A stretch of DNA of 64,000 bases from Agapetus fuscipes (taxonomy: Eukaryota; Arthropoda; Insecta; Trichoptera; Glossosomatidae). The stretch is from contig OX637334.1 in the NCBI GenBank assembly GCA_951799405.1, positions 806,001 through 870,000 of the forward strand. The letters are read 5' to 3'. The notes under the pieces are model-generated. The model was not told the DNA's origin and searched no databases. It saw nothing but the letters and a program-made list of their open reading frames with translations. The translations under genes and the position numbers were made by a program. How positions within the stretch are numbered: position 1 is the stretch's first letter; each line of letters opens with the position of its first letter. Of this stretch, positions 1 to 9,200 are shown one piece after another.

Positions 1-60
1 CTCCACTTTTTCTGTCCTTGCATATCTCTTTCATCTCTTCAACATTCATCACTTTTAAAA
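1..60 (-). mobile_element. RTE-like LINE C-terminal remnant
   Basis: On the minus strand this matches the end of the coding region seen at 6223..6577 (lysine-rich stretch followed by the DRKKW-type block). It runs off the left edge, so its length is unknown. Confidence 0.55.
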
Positions 61-224
61 AATTAAAATTAAAAATGGAAGGTTACAAAGTGAATGCCTC
101 ATCAATTAATGATATTCATCACTTTTTTCGTACATATTATTTTTTTATCTCACTTTGCAGGTTCTATTCTTTCGCAATCTCATATGGATAATGGAATAAT
201 ATTATTTTGATTTCGGATTTATTT

Positions 225-305
225 CGGGTTTGTCTATGGATTACTGGACAAATTGTGTGAAAGCTTTCATACATCCCCATACACTACTAGACTTCTGACC
301 TAGCA
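225..305. repeat. Short repeat shared with 9121..9190
   Basis: The stretch containing GTCTATGGATTAC and GTGAAAGCTTTCATACA recurs in reverse complement near 9130..9185, inside a small hairpin element. It is a dispersed repeat of unknown class. Confidence 0.5.
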
Positions 306-306
306 C

Positions 307-552
307 CAGTACCCTTAGTGCGATTTGCAAAACTTGAGAAAAGTAAAGTTTACGGAAAATATTAAAGTGGGATTTCTCCCAAAATCTGCCGTTTTTGTTT
401 CTTACACTTTATGGTCTTAGCAAAAGAGTTACAGTGATGAAGAATATCAAGTTCAAACAAACAAAAACGGCAGATTTTGGGAGAAATCCCACTTTAATAT
501 TTTCCGTAAACTTTACTTTTCTCAAGTTTTGCGACTCGTACTAAGCATACAG
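307..552. mobile_element. Hairpin MITE M1 (GTACCC...ACTTGAG termini)
   Basis: Two long inverted arms (about 329..410 and 460..540) share GTTTACGGAAAATATTAAAG and the block around AAATCTGCCG. Ends read CAGTACCC on the left and the complement of CTGTATGC on the right. A sister copy lies at 36836..37022. No coding capacity. Confidence 0.75.
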
Positions 553-999
553 ATAGAAAAAAAATATACAAACCTGGCAGAATATTTGGTGTGAAATGGA
601 TGTTAAGGAAGTAAATATTATTCTTTTAGATTTGTGCATTTAAAAATACTTACATATCTGGACTGCTTATCTTTTATTTGATGAATCTGTTTCCATAGCT
701 TTATTCTTCTGAGAAGTGTTTACTTTTCACGCATGTACTTACATTGAAGGGAGATAGAGAGTCAACAGGCATTATGGTCGACAGTGTCCGTGGCCAATTC
801 TTTTCTAACTCTGGACTAAGTAAATAATAAAAACAGACATCTGGAAACAAAAGTAATTTAAGGACCTAAATCTTTATCTCAGAATGGAAGAGAAAGGTGA
901 TGACTGCTAAGAGGGGGAAGTTAACTATAAAAAGTCCGGCCACTATTTTTTTAAATAAATTTGTGGGGAGGAATGCAATACACCAAACAATTTTTAAAA
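553..999. other. No recognisable feature
   Basis: AT-rich intergenic DNA. No convincing ORF, repeat arm or RNA was seen. Confidence 0.5.
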
Positions 1000-1297
1000 T
1001 AAATTAGGCTGATTTATTTAGTGAGCACTGTTTTTGTGTGTAACACACCTTAAGAACCCTCTGCGGGCTTGGTCGTCACTGTAGAAAGCACCAATTCTCA
1101 AGCAAGACCCCGTTGCTGCTGTAAGGCTGGATGGACCTTTTGATGACCGGTCTTTGGTAAAGGTTTATGAATTCTTCAACCCAGCGAAGAGCAAATTTGA
1201 AAATATAAATGGTATATTTTTTGTGCTCCGCCGGGATTTGAACCCACAACCTTCCATTTACTACTCCGAAGTGCTACCACTGGACTACGGACGGGTC
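1000..1297 (-). mobile_element. SINE B with CR1/L2-type LINE tail
   Basis: Read on the minus strand: tRNA-like head with a B-box-like GGTTCAAATCCC near 1240, then the body, then a tail (about 1000..1065) that matches the 3' end of the CR1/L2-like LINE at 51475..51566, ending with AATAAATCAGCC. The head is degenerate at the A box. Confidence 0.75.
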
Positions 1298-1736
1298 AAT
1301 CAATAAATAAATTTTATTTCCTTAATAATGATAATAGTTAGTTGAAAAATAATCTAATTGCATCATACTCCCTTTACGTAAAAAAAACTTGTATATTTTC
1401 TTCCATTTTTTACAAGTCTATAATACAAATAATTTGAAAAAAAAAACAGTATTATTTTACAATAAATGATGGATGTTGAAATAACAATGATAGGTGGCAT
1501 CAATACAACAAGGAGCTATATAATTTGTGATCAGTTCCATTAAAATAGGGCACCAGCAATGGGCTGGTCACATAATTAGAATAAGAAATGCCATACTCTC
1601 AGCACTACAAGACCATAGGAAACCAGGAACGCCAAAATGCAATCGATGGAAATGCAAATGCAGCCAAGGTAAACATACACAGCAGGAGAACAAAGGGGAT
1701 GGACAGGCGAGAGTGGAGGTAGCCTGGATCCAGCCA
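1298..1736 (+). mobile_element. Possible degenerate LINE C-terminal remnant
   Basis: Around 1527..1660 the plus strand reads WAGHIIRIRN, then RKPGTPK, resembling the W-GH--RM...GRP block found at the end of many insect endonuclease/reverse-transcriptase ORFs. No other LINE part is near, so this is weak. The rest of the span holds nothing recognisable. Confidence 0.3.
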
Positions 1737-1812
1737 ACGCTTACCCTGTAATATGCTGCTCAGGTACAGCATACATATAATACGCTTACCCTGTAATATG
1801 CTGTACAGGTAC
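1737..1812. repeat. Two tandem copies of a ~45-bp unit
   Basis: CGCTTACCCTGTAATATGCT occurs at about 1737 and again at about 1783, each followed by CAGGTACA. A simple two-copy duplication. Confidence 0.7.
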
Positions 1813-2084
1813 ATGTCGAGCTCGTGATGATGAGGAACCTCCCATGTAATCTCAACCTCAATAGAGACTGAAGATCATATTCACTTCCAATCAAGGAATC
1901 CATTTTAACCATTGAGCTATAACATAGGGGAGCGGAAACTAACAAACTGAATTGATACATACTTGTTTCCACTTGTGTTCCTCTACTCTCAAATGTTGCA
2001 GTGGTGCCCCCAATGTACGGCAGCAAGAATTACAAATATGACGCATTAAATATCACAATATAATATAATGAAATGATTGATAAA

Positions 2085-2345
2085 ATTAAAATATGAATAT
2101 ACACCTTGAAAATATGAAATATTGTCACCAATTTTGGCGATCACAATATTTATAACGCGTGTTATCTGTCAACTCTAGCTATTTCCGGTCTAATCGGCAG
2201 CCATTATTTGCAATGGTACCAACATTCAAGATTTTTTTTTTCATTTTGCTGAGTTTTTTGTACATATGGAAATGCAGCTGTGAAGTTCTTTGTTCTCTTT
2301 AACTAATGACCATTTTTGTAAGTAAGTTAATATATGTCTATTTTC
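2085..2345 (-). repeat. Repeat family R, partial copy
   Basis: Matches in reverse complement the family also seen at 32470..32800, 35370..35680 (same minus orientation) and 63050..64000. Shared landmarks are TTATAACGCG, the ATTTCCGGTC area and the GAAATTATTTTAACGAAAAT stretch. It lies beyond the stop codon of the zinc-finger gene and may form part of its 3' UTR or flank. Confidence 0.6.
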
Positions 2346-2412
2346 GTTAAAATAATTTCTAGTCCACAGATATTATGAGTCAATGATTTTAACACAACAC
2401 TTGTGGAATGAA

Positions 2413-2702
2413 TTAAAAGGACGTCCGGTAAATATCCAATCTGCTGACTTTCTCCCCGTGCGATATGGAGAAGTGATTCTGCAGGCCGCGCGTGGTTCTG
2501 AAGCTCATGTTGCACGCCGCGCACTTCCAAGGCAGAGCCCGCCGGTGATATTTCATGTGCACCAGGACATCTGTCCTCGTGGAGAACAGCTTGCTGCACA
2601 CGCGGCAACTGACAGTCTTGCCGTAGTGCCTCTGCTCGTGGTGCTGCAGTCTGATCTTAGTTCGGAACTGCTTGCCACACTGGTCACAGACGAAAAGCTT
2701 TT
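2413..2702 (-). CDS. ZAD C2H2 zinc-finger protein, exon 5 (terminal)
   Basis: Last coding exon of a five-exon minus-strand gene. The acceptor is TGTTTCAG at 2703..2710 and the exon enters in phase 1. Joined to exon 4 it restores the finger linker HAGEKLF. It carries three C2H2 fingers: CDQCGKQF...H..H, CRVCSKLF...H...H and CAACNMSF...H....H. The stop codon is at 2413..2415 after a short tail ending RTSF. Such proteins are sequence-specific DNA-binding nuclear factors; the target of this one cannot be inferred. GC content is clearly above the surrounding introns, as expected for a constrained exon. Confidence 0.9.
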
Positions 2703-2728
2703 CTGAAACACAATAAGATTGTATGTTA

Positions 2729-2760
2729 TGTATAATCTAAGTTGCAAAGATATATTTACA
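2729..2760 (-). mobile_element. RTE-1 extreme 3' fragment
   Basis: About 30 bp matching only the tail end of the RTE-1 repeat (TATAATCTAAGTTGCAAAGA). Lies in intron 4 of the zinc-finger gene. Confidence 0.5.
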
Positions 2761-2920
2761 AAAATAGGTTGGTGAATTGATTGTTTCATTCCTCTTCACA
2801 AATATATTGAAAAAAAATCTAGACATTCAATCGAGCAGATTTTTTGCAAATGATTCTCATGAAAATGGATAGGTTTCTTGATATTGCAATTGGGGTCATC
2901 ATTATAGTGTTATGGACCAT

Positions 2921-3171
2921 CTATAATCTAAGTTGCAAAGATGCATCATCATTTAAAATTCATACAAAATGCATGCCCACTAACATACGCGAGTAAGCTC
3001 TGCTTACAAATATTGCATGTGCACTTCCAAATTAAAATCCAAACTTCAAATGGACATAAACCCTGCAACTTTTGCCGATCTTCCCCGAAACAGGGGTGAT
3101 ATTGGCAGAAGTGAACCATTTTTTTTTACTGTGTGGGTGGTCAGCCTTATACCTACCTATAAGTCAAGGAA
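2921..3171 (-). mobile_element. RTE-1 3' end in zinc-finger intron 4
   Basis: Near full-length copy of the ~270-bp RTE-1 3' repeat, antisense to RTE-1's plus-oriented copies and therefore in the same direction as the host gene. Its 5' end lies only about 16 bp from the exon 4 splice donor. Confidence 0.85.
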
Positions 3172-3187
3172 TATTGATTATCATTAC

Positions 3188-3341
3188 CTGCGTGAGTGTT
3201 TGCTATGTGAGCTTTCATCACGTGAGCAGCATAAAACTTGTTGGGGCAGTTCACATGAGGGCACTGTATGGTGGGAGGACCGGCATGGATTCTTTCATGG
3301 GCGGCAAGAACATACTTCCGAGAGAATTTTAGCCCGCACTT
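3188..3341 (-). CDS. ZAD C2H2 zinc-finger protein, exon 4
   Basis: Acceptor TTTCCAG ends at 3342; donor CAG|GTAATG uses GT at 3187..3186. The exon starts in phase 0 and ends in phase 1. Its first codons complete the finger begun in exon 3 (FVCL + KCGLKF...H...H), showing that an intron interrupts the C-x2-C knuckle itself. A second finger has a wider C-x4-C spacing (CPHVNC). Reading frame and finger register both confirm the junctions. Confidence 0.9.
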
Positions 3342-3403
3342 CTGGAAACAATAACATTTCAAATATACGCATAATCAATTAATCCAATCAATAAAAATAA
3401 TGC

Positions 3404-3700
3404 GGTAGAATGCTTGCATTCATGCCGTTAGCTCGGGTTCAAATCTCACCGAGGGTGTCAGAAATTATTTACCGTTTCGGTGTTTACTTCAAGCCAAAAT
3501 AAAATGCCGGCAAGGTTTACTCAAGCCTTGACAAGAAATGAGAACCAGCCACCTCAAGAGTTGGGAAACCTTCACTTTAAAGTGAAATGGTTGGCATTAG
3601 GCCGGCCCCCTTACAGGTTCCATGTGTGACACTTTTTGGAGACAATGCATTAAGAATTCTCACTTGATATGCGGTTTAGTTGCCTCGTGTAAGATGATGA
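3404..3700 (+). mobile_element. SINE A copy, diverged
   Basis: tRNA-like head remnant with GGGTTCAAATCTCACC (B box) near 3434, then the family body (GTGTCAGAAAT, GGCAAGGTTTACTCA, GGCCGGCCCCCTTAC). The 3' end is diverged. Lies in intron 3 of the zinc-finger gene. Confidence 0.75.
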
Positions 3701-3848
3701 TGATGATTATGATGATTTCCTTATCAGCGCCGTTTCGTAACTCAATGTCACTCCAAGGGCGCTTAGATGTGCTAAAGATGTATAAGAAGGAAGAATGATC
3801 AGATTTCACAAAACAATAAAACAGCACTCCACAACTTATTTTTGCTTT

Positions 3849-4147
3849 TTTTTTTAAGAAACCCTGTGCGGGAGACTCCCTAGATTTCAGAGACCCTAGG
3901 GGTCTATGACACTTGTTGTAGTGCCGCAGAGGTGTTGTTTACGAGCTTGGTCGTCGCTACAAAGCGCCAATACTCAAGCAATACCCAGCTGCTGTAAGGC
4001 TGGATGGACCTTTTTGATGACCAGTCATCCCAACGAAGAGCAAATTTAAAAATGTGAATGGTATATTTTTTGTGCTCCGCCAAGATTCGAACCCAAAACC
4101 TTCCATTTAAGAGTCCGAAGTGTTACCACTGGACTACGAACTGGTCA
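3849..4147 (-). mobile_element. SINE B joined to a poly(A) LINE 3' end
   Basis: Minus strand order: tRNA-like head (4090..4147, GGTTCGAATC), SINE B body to about 3945, then 3945..3849 matching the 3' end of the LINE at 53640..53900 (AACACCTCTGCGGCA through CCGCACAGG) and a poly(A) run. The junction falls at the same AAGCTCG point used by other SINE B variants. Confidence 0.8.
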
Positions 4148-4276
4148 ACTGAAATATAACTATGAAATTGATAGTGCTAAACTACAGTAAACTAAATTTT
4201 CAGAGTATTAGTACTCTGCAATTCCTAACTATTGAATTGCACATACTGATTAAGAAATATATTTTTGTACTCTTAC

Positions 4277-4505
4277 CAAGCAAACAAACTGATCAGCCTC
4301 GTGAATTCTTGCAATGTGTCGATCCAGGTACGCCAGCAATGGAAACGCCTTGTCGCACCGCTTACACTGGAAAGGTTTCTCCTGGGTGTGCCGAGATATG
4401 AAATGCTGCTCTGCGTGCTCCCGTCTCCTCAGAACCTTGCCACAGAGAGAGCACACAAAATGGCCATTTTCTTGTTGCACTATGTGATCCTCGATGTTGT
4501 AAGTT
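4277..4505 (-). CDS. ZAD C2H2 zinc-finger protein, exon 3
   Basis: Acceptor TTTTTGCAG ends at 4506; donor TTG|GTAAGA. The exon begins by completing a split AG|A codon and ends in phase 0. It encodes one complete C2H2 finger (CSLCGKVL...H...H), a TQEKPF linker, a second complete finger (CKRCDKAF...H...H) and the first half of a third (FVC). The linker resembles the classic TGEKPF joining DNA-binding fingers, which supports a transcription-factor role. Confidence 0.9.
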
Positions 4506-4617
4506 CTGCAAAAATAAAAAGCCATTTGGGAATGACTAAAAACATACGGCGTTATTGACACACAGAAAATGCATGGCTCAACCCTCACCATAGATGATCC
4601 ATGCATCAGCTATGAAT

Positions 4618-4907
4618 CAGATAATAATAATATTAGGATGTTTGATTTGGTGAGCGCTGTTTTTGTGTGTATCACACCTCAAGAGCCCTCTGTGAGCTTG
4701 GTCGTCGCTGTGAAAAGCGCCAATTCTCAAGCAAGACCCAGTTGCTGTAAGGCTGGATGGACCTTTCGTGACCAGTATTTGGTAAAGGTGTATGAATTAT
4801 GCACTCAGGAAGAGCATATTTCAAAATATAAATGGTATTTTTTTGGGCTCCGCCAGGATTCAAACCCACAAGCTTCCATTCACGAGTCAGTAGACTACGA
4901 ATAGACC
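4618..4907 (-). mobile_element. SINE B with CR1/L2-type tail
   Basis: Tail begins (ATT)n and continues through CACACAAAAACAGCGCTC on the minus strand, as at 51475..51566. Body is typical; the tRNA-like head is shortened. Lies in intron 2 of the zinc-finger gene. Confidence 0.8.
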
Positions 4908-4954
4908 AAATGTGTTGTGAATAGCCCTAATAAAGCTTTAAGCTTAGACGGCCG

Positions 4955-5160
4955 GCTGATGATGCTGGAGAAATGTTTTCCGGGATCTGTTGCTGTGGTT
5001 TGCTGGAGCTGGAGCTTCCAGACGTTTCATCAAGATCATATGACTTTTACGGTCAAGAAGCCCATCGTAGACATGGGCGAAACGTCCGGAGCTCCAGCTC
5101 CCACAGACCACAGCAACAGATCCCGGAAAACATCTTTCCAGCAACAGTTTGTTTGAAATG
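4955..5160. mobile_element. Inverted-repeat element with ribozyme-like arms (Penelope-type)
   Basis: Arms 4978..5035 and 5075..5135 are near-perfect inverted repeats (GGGATCTGTTGCTGTGG and complement). The right arm holds GCCCATCGTAGACATGGGC followed by GAAACGTC. Same family as 27806..28160. Confidence 0.65.
5052..5086 (+). ncRNA. Degenerate hammerhead-like core
   Basis: GCCCAT...ATGGGC stem followed by GAAAC and the palindrome ACGT plus C. The 5' core reads GTCAAGA instead of CTGAAGA, so activity is unlikely. Confidence 0.35.
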
Positions 5161-5184
5161 AGCCTCACAGACTTTATTGTGGAT

Positions 5185-5580
5185 CAACTGTTTTACTTTT
5201 GGGAGTTATGCTAGATTGGAATCTCACAATGGAGGAGCAGGTTGACAAAACGAAAGCTGCTTCATTTTTTGGTCTATGCCAAATAAGGGCTATCAGGTGT
5301 CTACCGCCAGGTGTGGTTCAAACATTGGTGAGTGCTTTTGCGATGCCCTCAATATTTTTGTTCTAAACTTTACATTGGCCAGTCAAAAAAGTAAATGAAC
5401 AGATTTCAGTCTGTTCTGAATGCGGTCGCTAGACTGATCTTCGGGATGTCCAAATTCTCTCACATCACTCTGCTTTTGAAAGAACTATGTACATTGGCTT
5501 CGTTTTCCTGAGAGGATGGTCTACCGTCTGTGTGTGATGGTGGAGATGATGGAGAGTCTGCAACGACTCTTAGAAAACAA
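5185..5580 (+). mobile_element. CR1/L2-like LINE remnant
   Basis: Broken reading frames align with 50788..51180: LLGVMLDWNLT, then FFGLCQIRAIR, then NRFQSVLNAVARLIFGM. Frameshifts are present. It fills the exon 2-proximal part of intron 2 of the zinc-finger gene. Confidence 0.75.
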
Positions 5581-5608
5581 ACTAAATGTATAAGGGGTAA
5601 ATAAATAC

Positions 5609-5985
5609 CTTGAGATTTTGATAGCGTTGTTGTTTACCAATTTCCAATTTTGTATTTTCTCTACTTTTTGAATGATCTCTTGTTTTTGTTCATTGATATA
5701 ATCAATATGCTCTTGGTCCGACAACCATTCATATTCAATACACCCCTCTTCTTCCTCGTGTAATTTGGCACATTCTTCAAGCTGATTGTTCTCTCCTGAA
5801 TTCACGTCAACTTCTTTCTCTGACTTTGATATTGCACTTTTTGTTTTCTTGCTGTTTTGATAAGCCTTGAGTGTAATTTGTGTTTCCTTGTATTTTGTTC
5901 TCAAGTCATTTCTCGATTTTATTAGAGAATTCAATTTTTGCAGGCAGATGGCACAAAGACAGTGAAAATCAACCAAATGTTCATC
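5609..5985 (-). CDS. ZAD C2H2 zinc-finger protein, exon 2 (ZAD second half and linker)
   Basis: Acceptor ATTTTTCAG ends at 5986 and donor TCAAG|GTATTT uses GT at 5608..5607. It enters in phase 0 and leaves in phase 2; both agree with flanking exons (377 nt). The start, DEHLVDFHCLCAICLQKL, has the C-x2-C of the second zinc-ligand pair of the ZAD, a dimerisation module largely restricted to arthropod zinc-finger proteins. The rest is a charged, probably helical or disordered linker rich in K and E. A competing donor at TTG|GTAAAC was rejected because it breaks frame with exon 3. Confidence 0.85.
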
Positions 5986-6134
5986 CTGAAAAATAAAATT
6001 AAACGAGTTAAGAAAAGCAATGTATTCCTTTCTTGAGCTATGTATATTAAACTTAATAAATCTTACACACAATAGGCATTCTATACATCAACGCACATGA
6101 AGAATTGTATGTTTAAATTCATAATGTACAAATA

Positions 6135-6189
6135 AAACACAAAGTTTTTCTTAACGAGTTGATTTATTTCCTCAAGTGTTTTTGATGTT
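6135..6189 (-). repeat. Half copy of the 20655..20985 hairpin family
   Basis: Matches the arm with GAGTTGATTT and TTTCCTC; the ribozyme-like GAAA is altered here. Confidence 0.45.
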
Positions 6190-6945
6190 AATAATAATAA
6201 TAATATTAGGATGATTTATTCGTCCATTGCGAAGTGACAGGGTGAGGAATGATTTTGTAAGAGAGGAATGTGGTGTAAGGGAAAGTGTGAAAGTGAAGAT
6301 TAAAAGAAGTATGTTAAGATGGTTCGGGCACATGGAGAGAATGAGTGATGAAAGATTGACGAAGAAAGTATATGTTGCTAGAATAGATGGATGTCGTGGA
6401 AGAGGAAGACCGAGAAAGGTATGGATGGACCAAATTTTCGAAATAGCGAGTGAATGGAATATCCAGAGTCATAATAAAAGGAGAGCTTGTATGAAAAAGG
6501 TTATGACTCTGGATGAAATGAAAGAAGTATGCAAGGACAGGAAGAAGTGGCGGCTAATCTGCAATGCTGATTTGTAATGTTGGTTTATTAGTTTGCTACA
6601 TTTTTTGCATAAGAAATTTTTGACTTTTTTTGTATAGATTTATTTTTAAGGTTTTGTTGTTTTTTTGTAAACTTAAATGTCATTTATTACTCGTATTCCT
6701 TGACTTATAGGTTGGTATGAGGCTGACCACCCATACTGTAAAAAATGGTTCACTTTGCCAATGTCACCCCTGTTTCAGGGAATGTCGGCAGGAGTTGCAG
6801 GGCTTATGTTCATTTGAGTTTGGATTTTATTTGTAAGTACACATTCAGCATTTGTAAGCGCGAACTACACGTGTTTGTTTGTGGGCATACATCTGAGAGC
6901 TTTAAATGAATATATGCTTGCAACTTAGATTATAGATTATAGATT
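6190..6945 (+). mobile_element. RTE-1 LINE 3' part: C-terminal ORF, 3' UTR and tail
   Basis: A short (ATA)n/ATTAGGATGATTTATT stretch is followed by an open frame (6223..6577) reading DRVRNDFVREECGV, LRWFGHMERM, GRGRPRKVWMDQI, MKKVMTLDEMKEVCKDRKKW and a stop. This is the C-terminal region common in insect RTE-like endonuclease/reverse transcriptases. About 120 bp of UTR then leads into the ~250-bp repeat (from 6697) and a TATAGATTA-type tail. This locus links the abundant repeat to its parent LINE. It lies in intron 1 of the zinc-finger gene, antisense to it. Confidence 0.85.
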
Positions 6946-7090
6946 AAAGCTCCGATGGGTAGTACAGCAGATCCTGTAAGAAGATCACAGCGACTAGCCA
7001 ACCGCTGATAATGCCCATCGGAGCAATGGGCGAAACTGTCCGGAAAGAATCAACCAGACCACGGCTACATAGCCCAAATAAAGTGATTGT
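6946..7090 (+). mobile_element. Penelope-type repeat remnant
   Basis: Contains GCCCATCGGAGCAATGGGC followed by GAAACTGTCCGG, similar to 28081..28110. Confidence 0.5.
7005..7040 (+). ncRNA. Hammerhead-like core, degenerate
   Basis: CTGATAA, stem GCCCAT...ATGGGC, then GAAAC. One core base differs (A in place of G8), so it is probably inactive. Confidence 0.35.
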
Positions 7091-7114
7091 TGTGTCAACA
7101 GAGTGGTGAATGTT

Positions 7115-7185
7115 TAGGAGATGAAAGAAGTGTGCAAGGAATGGACAAAGTGAAGACACATCTGCGGAGGTACAGGCTACCACTG
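7115..7185 (+). mobile_element. RTE-2-like C-terminal scrap
   Basis: ATGAAAGAAGTGTGCAAGGA and CTGCGGAGGTACAGGC resemble the ends of the 55187..55680 ORF. Too short for firm placement. Confidence 0.35.
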
Positions 7186-7231
7186 TCTTATTGATGGCTG
7201 CATCCAGTACTGCAATTTAAAAATGGATTAC

Positions 7232-7447
7232 TTGAATACCTACTGAAGTGAGCCATTGTACTTTTTTACGGACATCCTCGGCTTCAGAATTCTTCAAATC
7301 AGGGAGGAATATGTAAGACTTGATCTGTTTGGTGTCGCCACAAATATGACAAACTTTCATATATCCACAATCTCCAGAACTAACATTATGTTTCATATTC
7401 TTCTTCAAGTCCTTGTGAAGTTTCATATTATCTGTAAAATAAGACAT
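7232..7447 (-). CDS. ZAD C2H2 zinc-finger protein, exon 1 (ZAD first half)
   Basis: The donor CAA|GTAATC (GT at 7231..7230) is phase 0 and joins directly to exon 2. The alternative AG|GTATTC donor would create a stop. It encodes CHICGDTKQIKSYIFLPDL, the first C-x2-C pair of the ZAD, and a helix ending TSVGIQ. The start is not certain: ATGs lie at 7447, 7426, 7396 and 7360, and a plausible acceptor (TTATTTTACAG, near 7430) suggests an upstream non-coding exon, which would make 7426 the likely start. The whole protein is then about 415 residues with a ZAD and seven fingers. Confidence 0.7.
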
Positions 7448-7819
7448 TATTTAAAAAAAAATGTATTTAATTATTTTATATTCCATATTTTTTTCTTTTT
7501 TCAAAAAGATCTTGGGAACATGTCGGCTCTGGTGTTGCAGGACAAAAGATGATTTTTTTATTTCAATTACTTATATATTAATTTTGTATACCTTGTAAAC
7601 AAAACTTTGACATGACTTTGACAGTTGGATTGAGTTGGTTTTTTAACAACAAAAAATATTATTCCCTGATAAAATATTTTATGACACATTCACTAAAATG
7701 GGGATTGTATTTTTTCCATCTGACATCATTTTAATCAATCTGACACTTCCCATGCCGTTTTTATATTATTGTTTTTAAAAGTTAAATTTATTTTATCATT
7801 TCAATTACAAATCTTCACA
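7448..7819. promoter_or_regulatory. Shared 5' region of two divergent genes
   Basis: About 370 bp separates the zinc-finger exon 1 (minus) from the RPA49 start (plus), so both promoters must lie here or in an unseen upstream exon. AT-rich; I saw no convincing TATA box or named site. Confidence 0.5.
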
Positions 7820-8950
7820 ATGAAGGAGCCACCGCAGTTTTCTAAACCGTCAAAGATTTTCACCAAAGAAAATGTGCATCCACTAGTATTGAAATTTCAA
7901 AATGGCACACTTCAAGATTCCGGAGACGATCCTGTAGGAGGCATCTTTACCCATTCAAATGGTACAGGAAAACAAGCAGTTGCTATTATAAACAAAATGG
8001 TATACTCTGGACCTCAAGAAGTTAATAATCTCTGTAGGAATACTATAATTGCAAGAGACAGGACGACTGGAGAGGTTAGGTGGATAGAAGTTGGGAGTGC
8101 TTTGCTGCAAGCTGTCACTGAAAACGATGAACTGGGGAAGAAGCGGCCTGCAGAATTGGACGTACCAGACGTTGCGGCCTTTGGGTCAAAGAGAAAGAAG
8201 CGTGCGGTGGAGCAGTACAAGAAATTGAAGGTGGACATTGATACGATGAAAGATCAACTGGAGAAGACTGTAGTGAGTAATGAGATCGATGAATTAGACA
8301 TGTCTCGGCACGTGAAGACTGCCGACTCCCACATGGACAGCTACGCTCCGCCCATCAACAGAGAAGCCACTGATGTCGCCAACGTCTGCAAAGTCCGCAT
8401 GTTCTTGAACAAAGAGCAACTGCAATCCCTGAAAGAAGCAGCCGTCGACATTTTCGAAAATGAAAATTGCGAGATTGAAGCTTCCGATTACATCACACCT
8501 ATAATTTTAAAATTGAAAGAGACTGACGATCCCAAGAAGATTGTTAAGTGCTGTTTGCTGTTGTATGCGGATTGCATAATAAGATATTTAAAAGAAAACT
8601 ACAGGAGTGTTACGAGTATACAGTATATTGTTTGTCCTTACTCGGAGCTTTTGAATAATTTGATTTTTGATAGTTTTTCCATGAGCAACGAGAAGGGGAG
8701 GACTAGGCCGACAGCGTGTAAGGATAAGGCAGTTTGTTATTTGATTTGCTCGTTACTGCTGGCGGGGGAGTATCTGATTCCTGACATGAAGAAGCTAGCG
8801 GCGGCCATCAACTACACGCTGCCCAAGCTGGGTCAGCTGGTAAAGGTTGTGGGGGCGCACGTGGTGGCCGAGGGGAAAGTCAGCGCCATCGTCCTGAAGC
8901 TGCCGCTGTCCAAGCCTCCTGCTGTCTCCATGAGGAAGTCAAGGAAATGA
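7820..8950 (+). CDS. POLR1E: DNA-directed RNA polymerase I subunit RPA49
   Basis: Encodes 376 residues, intronless. RPA49 is a Pol I-specific subunit acting in the nucleolus in rRNA gene transcription; with its partner subunit it resembles TFIIF/TFIIE. Residues about 10-100 fit the N-terminal dimerisation domain (VLKFQNG, LCRNTIIARDRTTGEVRW). A basic stretch KRKKRAVEQYKKLK (124-137) is followed by a linker. Residues about 180-365 fit the tandem winged-helix region (CKVRMFLNKEQLQSLKEAA, KDKAVCYLICSLLLAGEYLI). The open frame extends upstream to 7769, but the ATG at 7820 was chosen because the extra 17 residues are hydrophobic and unlike the family. Length suits the family (about 350-420). Confidence 0.92.
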   Translation: MKEPPQFSKPSKIFTKENVHPLVLKFQNGTLQDSGDDPVGGIFTHSNGTGKQAVAIINKMVYSGPQEVNNLCRNTIIARDRTTGEVRWIEVGSALLQAVTENDELGKKRPAELDVPDVAAFGSKRKKRAVEQYKKLKVDIDTMKDQLEKTVVSNEIDELDMSRHVKTADSHMDSYAPPINREATDVANVCKVRMFLNKEQLQSLKEAAVDIFENENCEIEASDYITPIILKLKETDDPKKIVKCCLLLYADCIIRYLKENYRSVTSIQYIVCPYSELLNNLIFDSFSMSNEKGRTRPTACKDKAVCYLICSLLLAGEYLIPDMKKLAAAINYTLPKLGQLVKVVGAHVVAEGKVSAIVLKLPLSKPPAVSMRKSRK

Positions 8951-8986
8951 ATGTAACCAATGTTAATATGTTTTATACTAATTATA

Positions 8987-8992
8987 AATAAA
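8987..8992 (+). terminator. Polyadenylation signal of RPA49
   Basis: AATAAA 36 bp after the stop codon, followed by a GT-rich stretch. Confidence 0.7.
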
Positions 8993-9087
8993 TGATTGAT
9001 TGTGATATAAGATAATTATTGCTGTTTGTTTTTATTGTTTTAATGTGGATGTGGTGTATTTACAACCGTTACACACTAGAGTCTAGA

Positions 9088-9200
9088 CGCATTCTGCCTG
9101 GTTGTTTATGGTTTTTTCTATCTAGTGCCGGACGGAGGTGTATGAAAGCTTTCACATGGATTGTCCGGTAATCCATAGACAAACTGGGCAGAATGTGTTG
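9088..9200. mobile_element. Small hairpin element
   Basis: Imperfect terminal inverted repeats GCATTCTGCC...TTTATGG and CCATAGACAAACTGGGCAGAATG; the interior matches 225..305. About 110 bp, no coding. Confidence 0.55.

Noticed and set aside
7230..7245. Alternative exon 1 donor AG|GTATTC of the zinc-finger gene
   Set aside because: Joining it to exon 2 creates an immediate stop codon, whereas CAA|GTAATC keeps the frame and the ZAD spacing.
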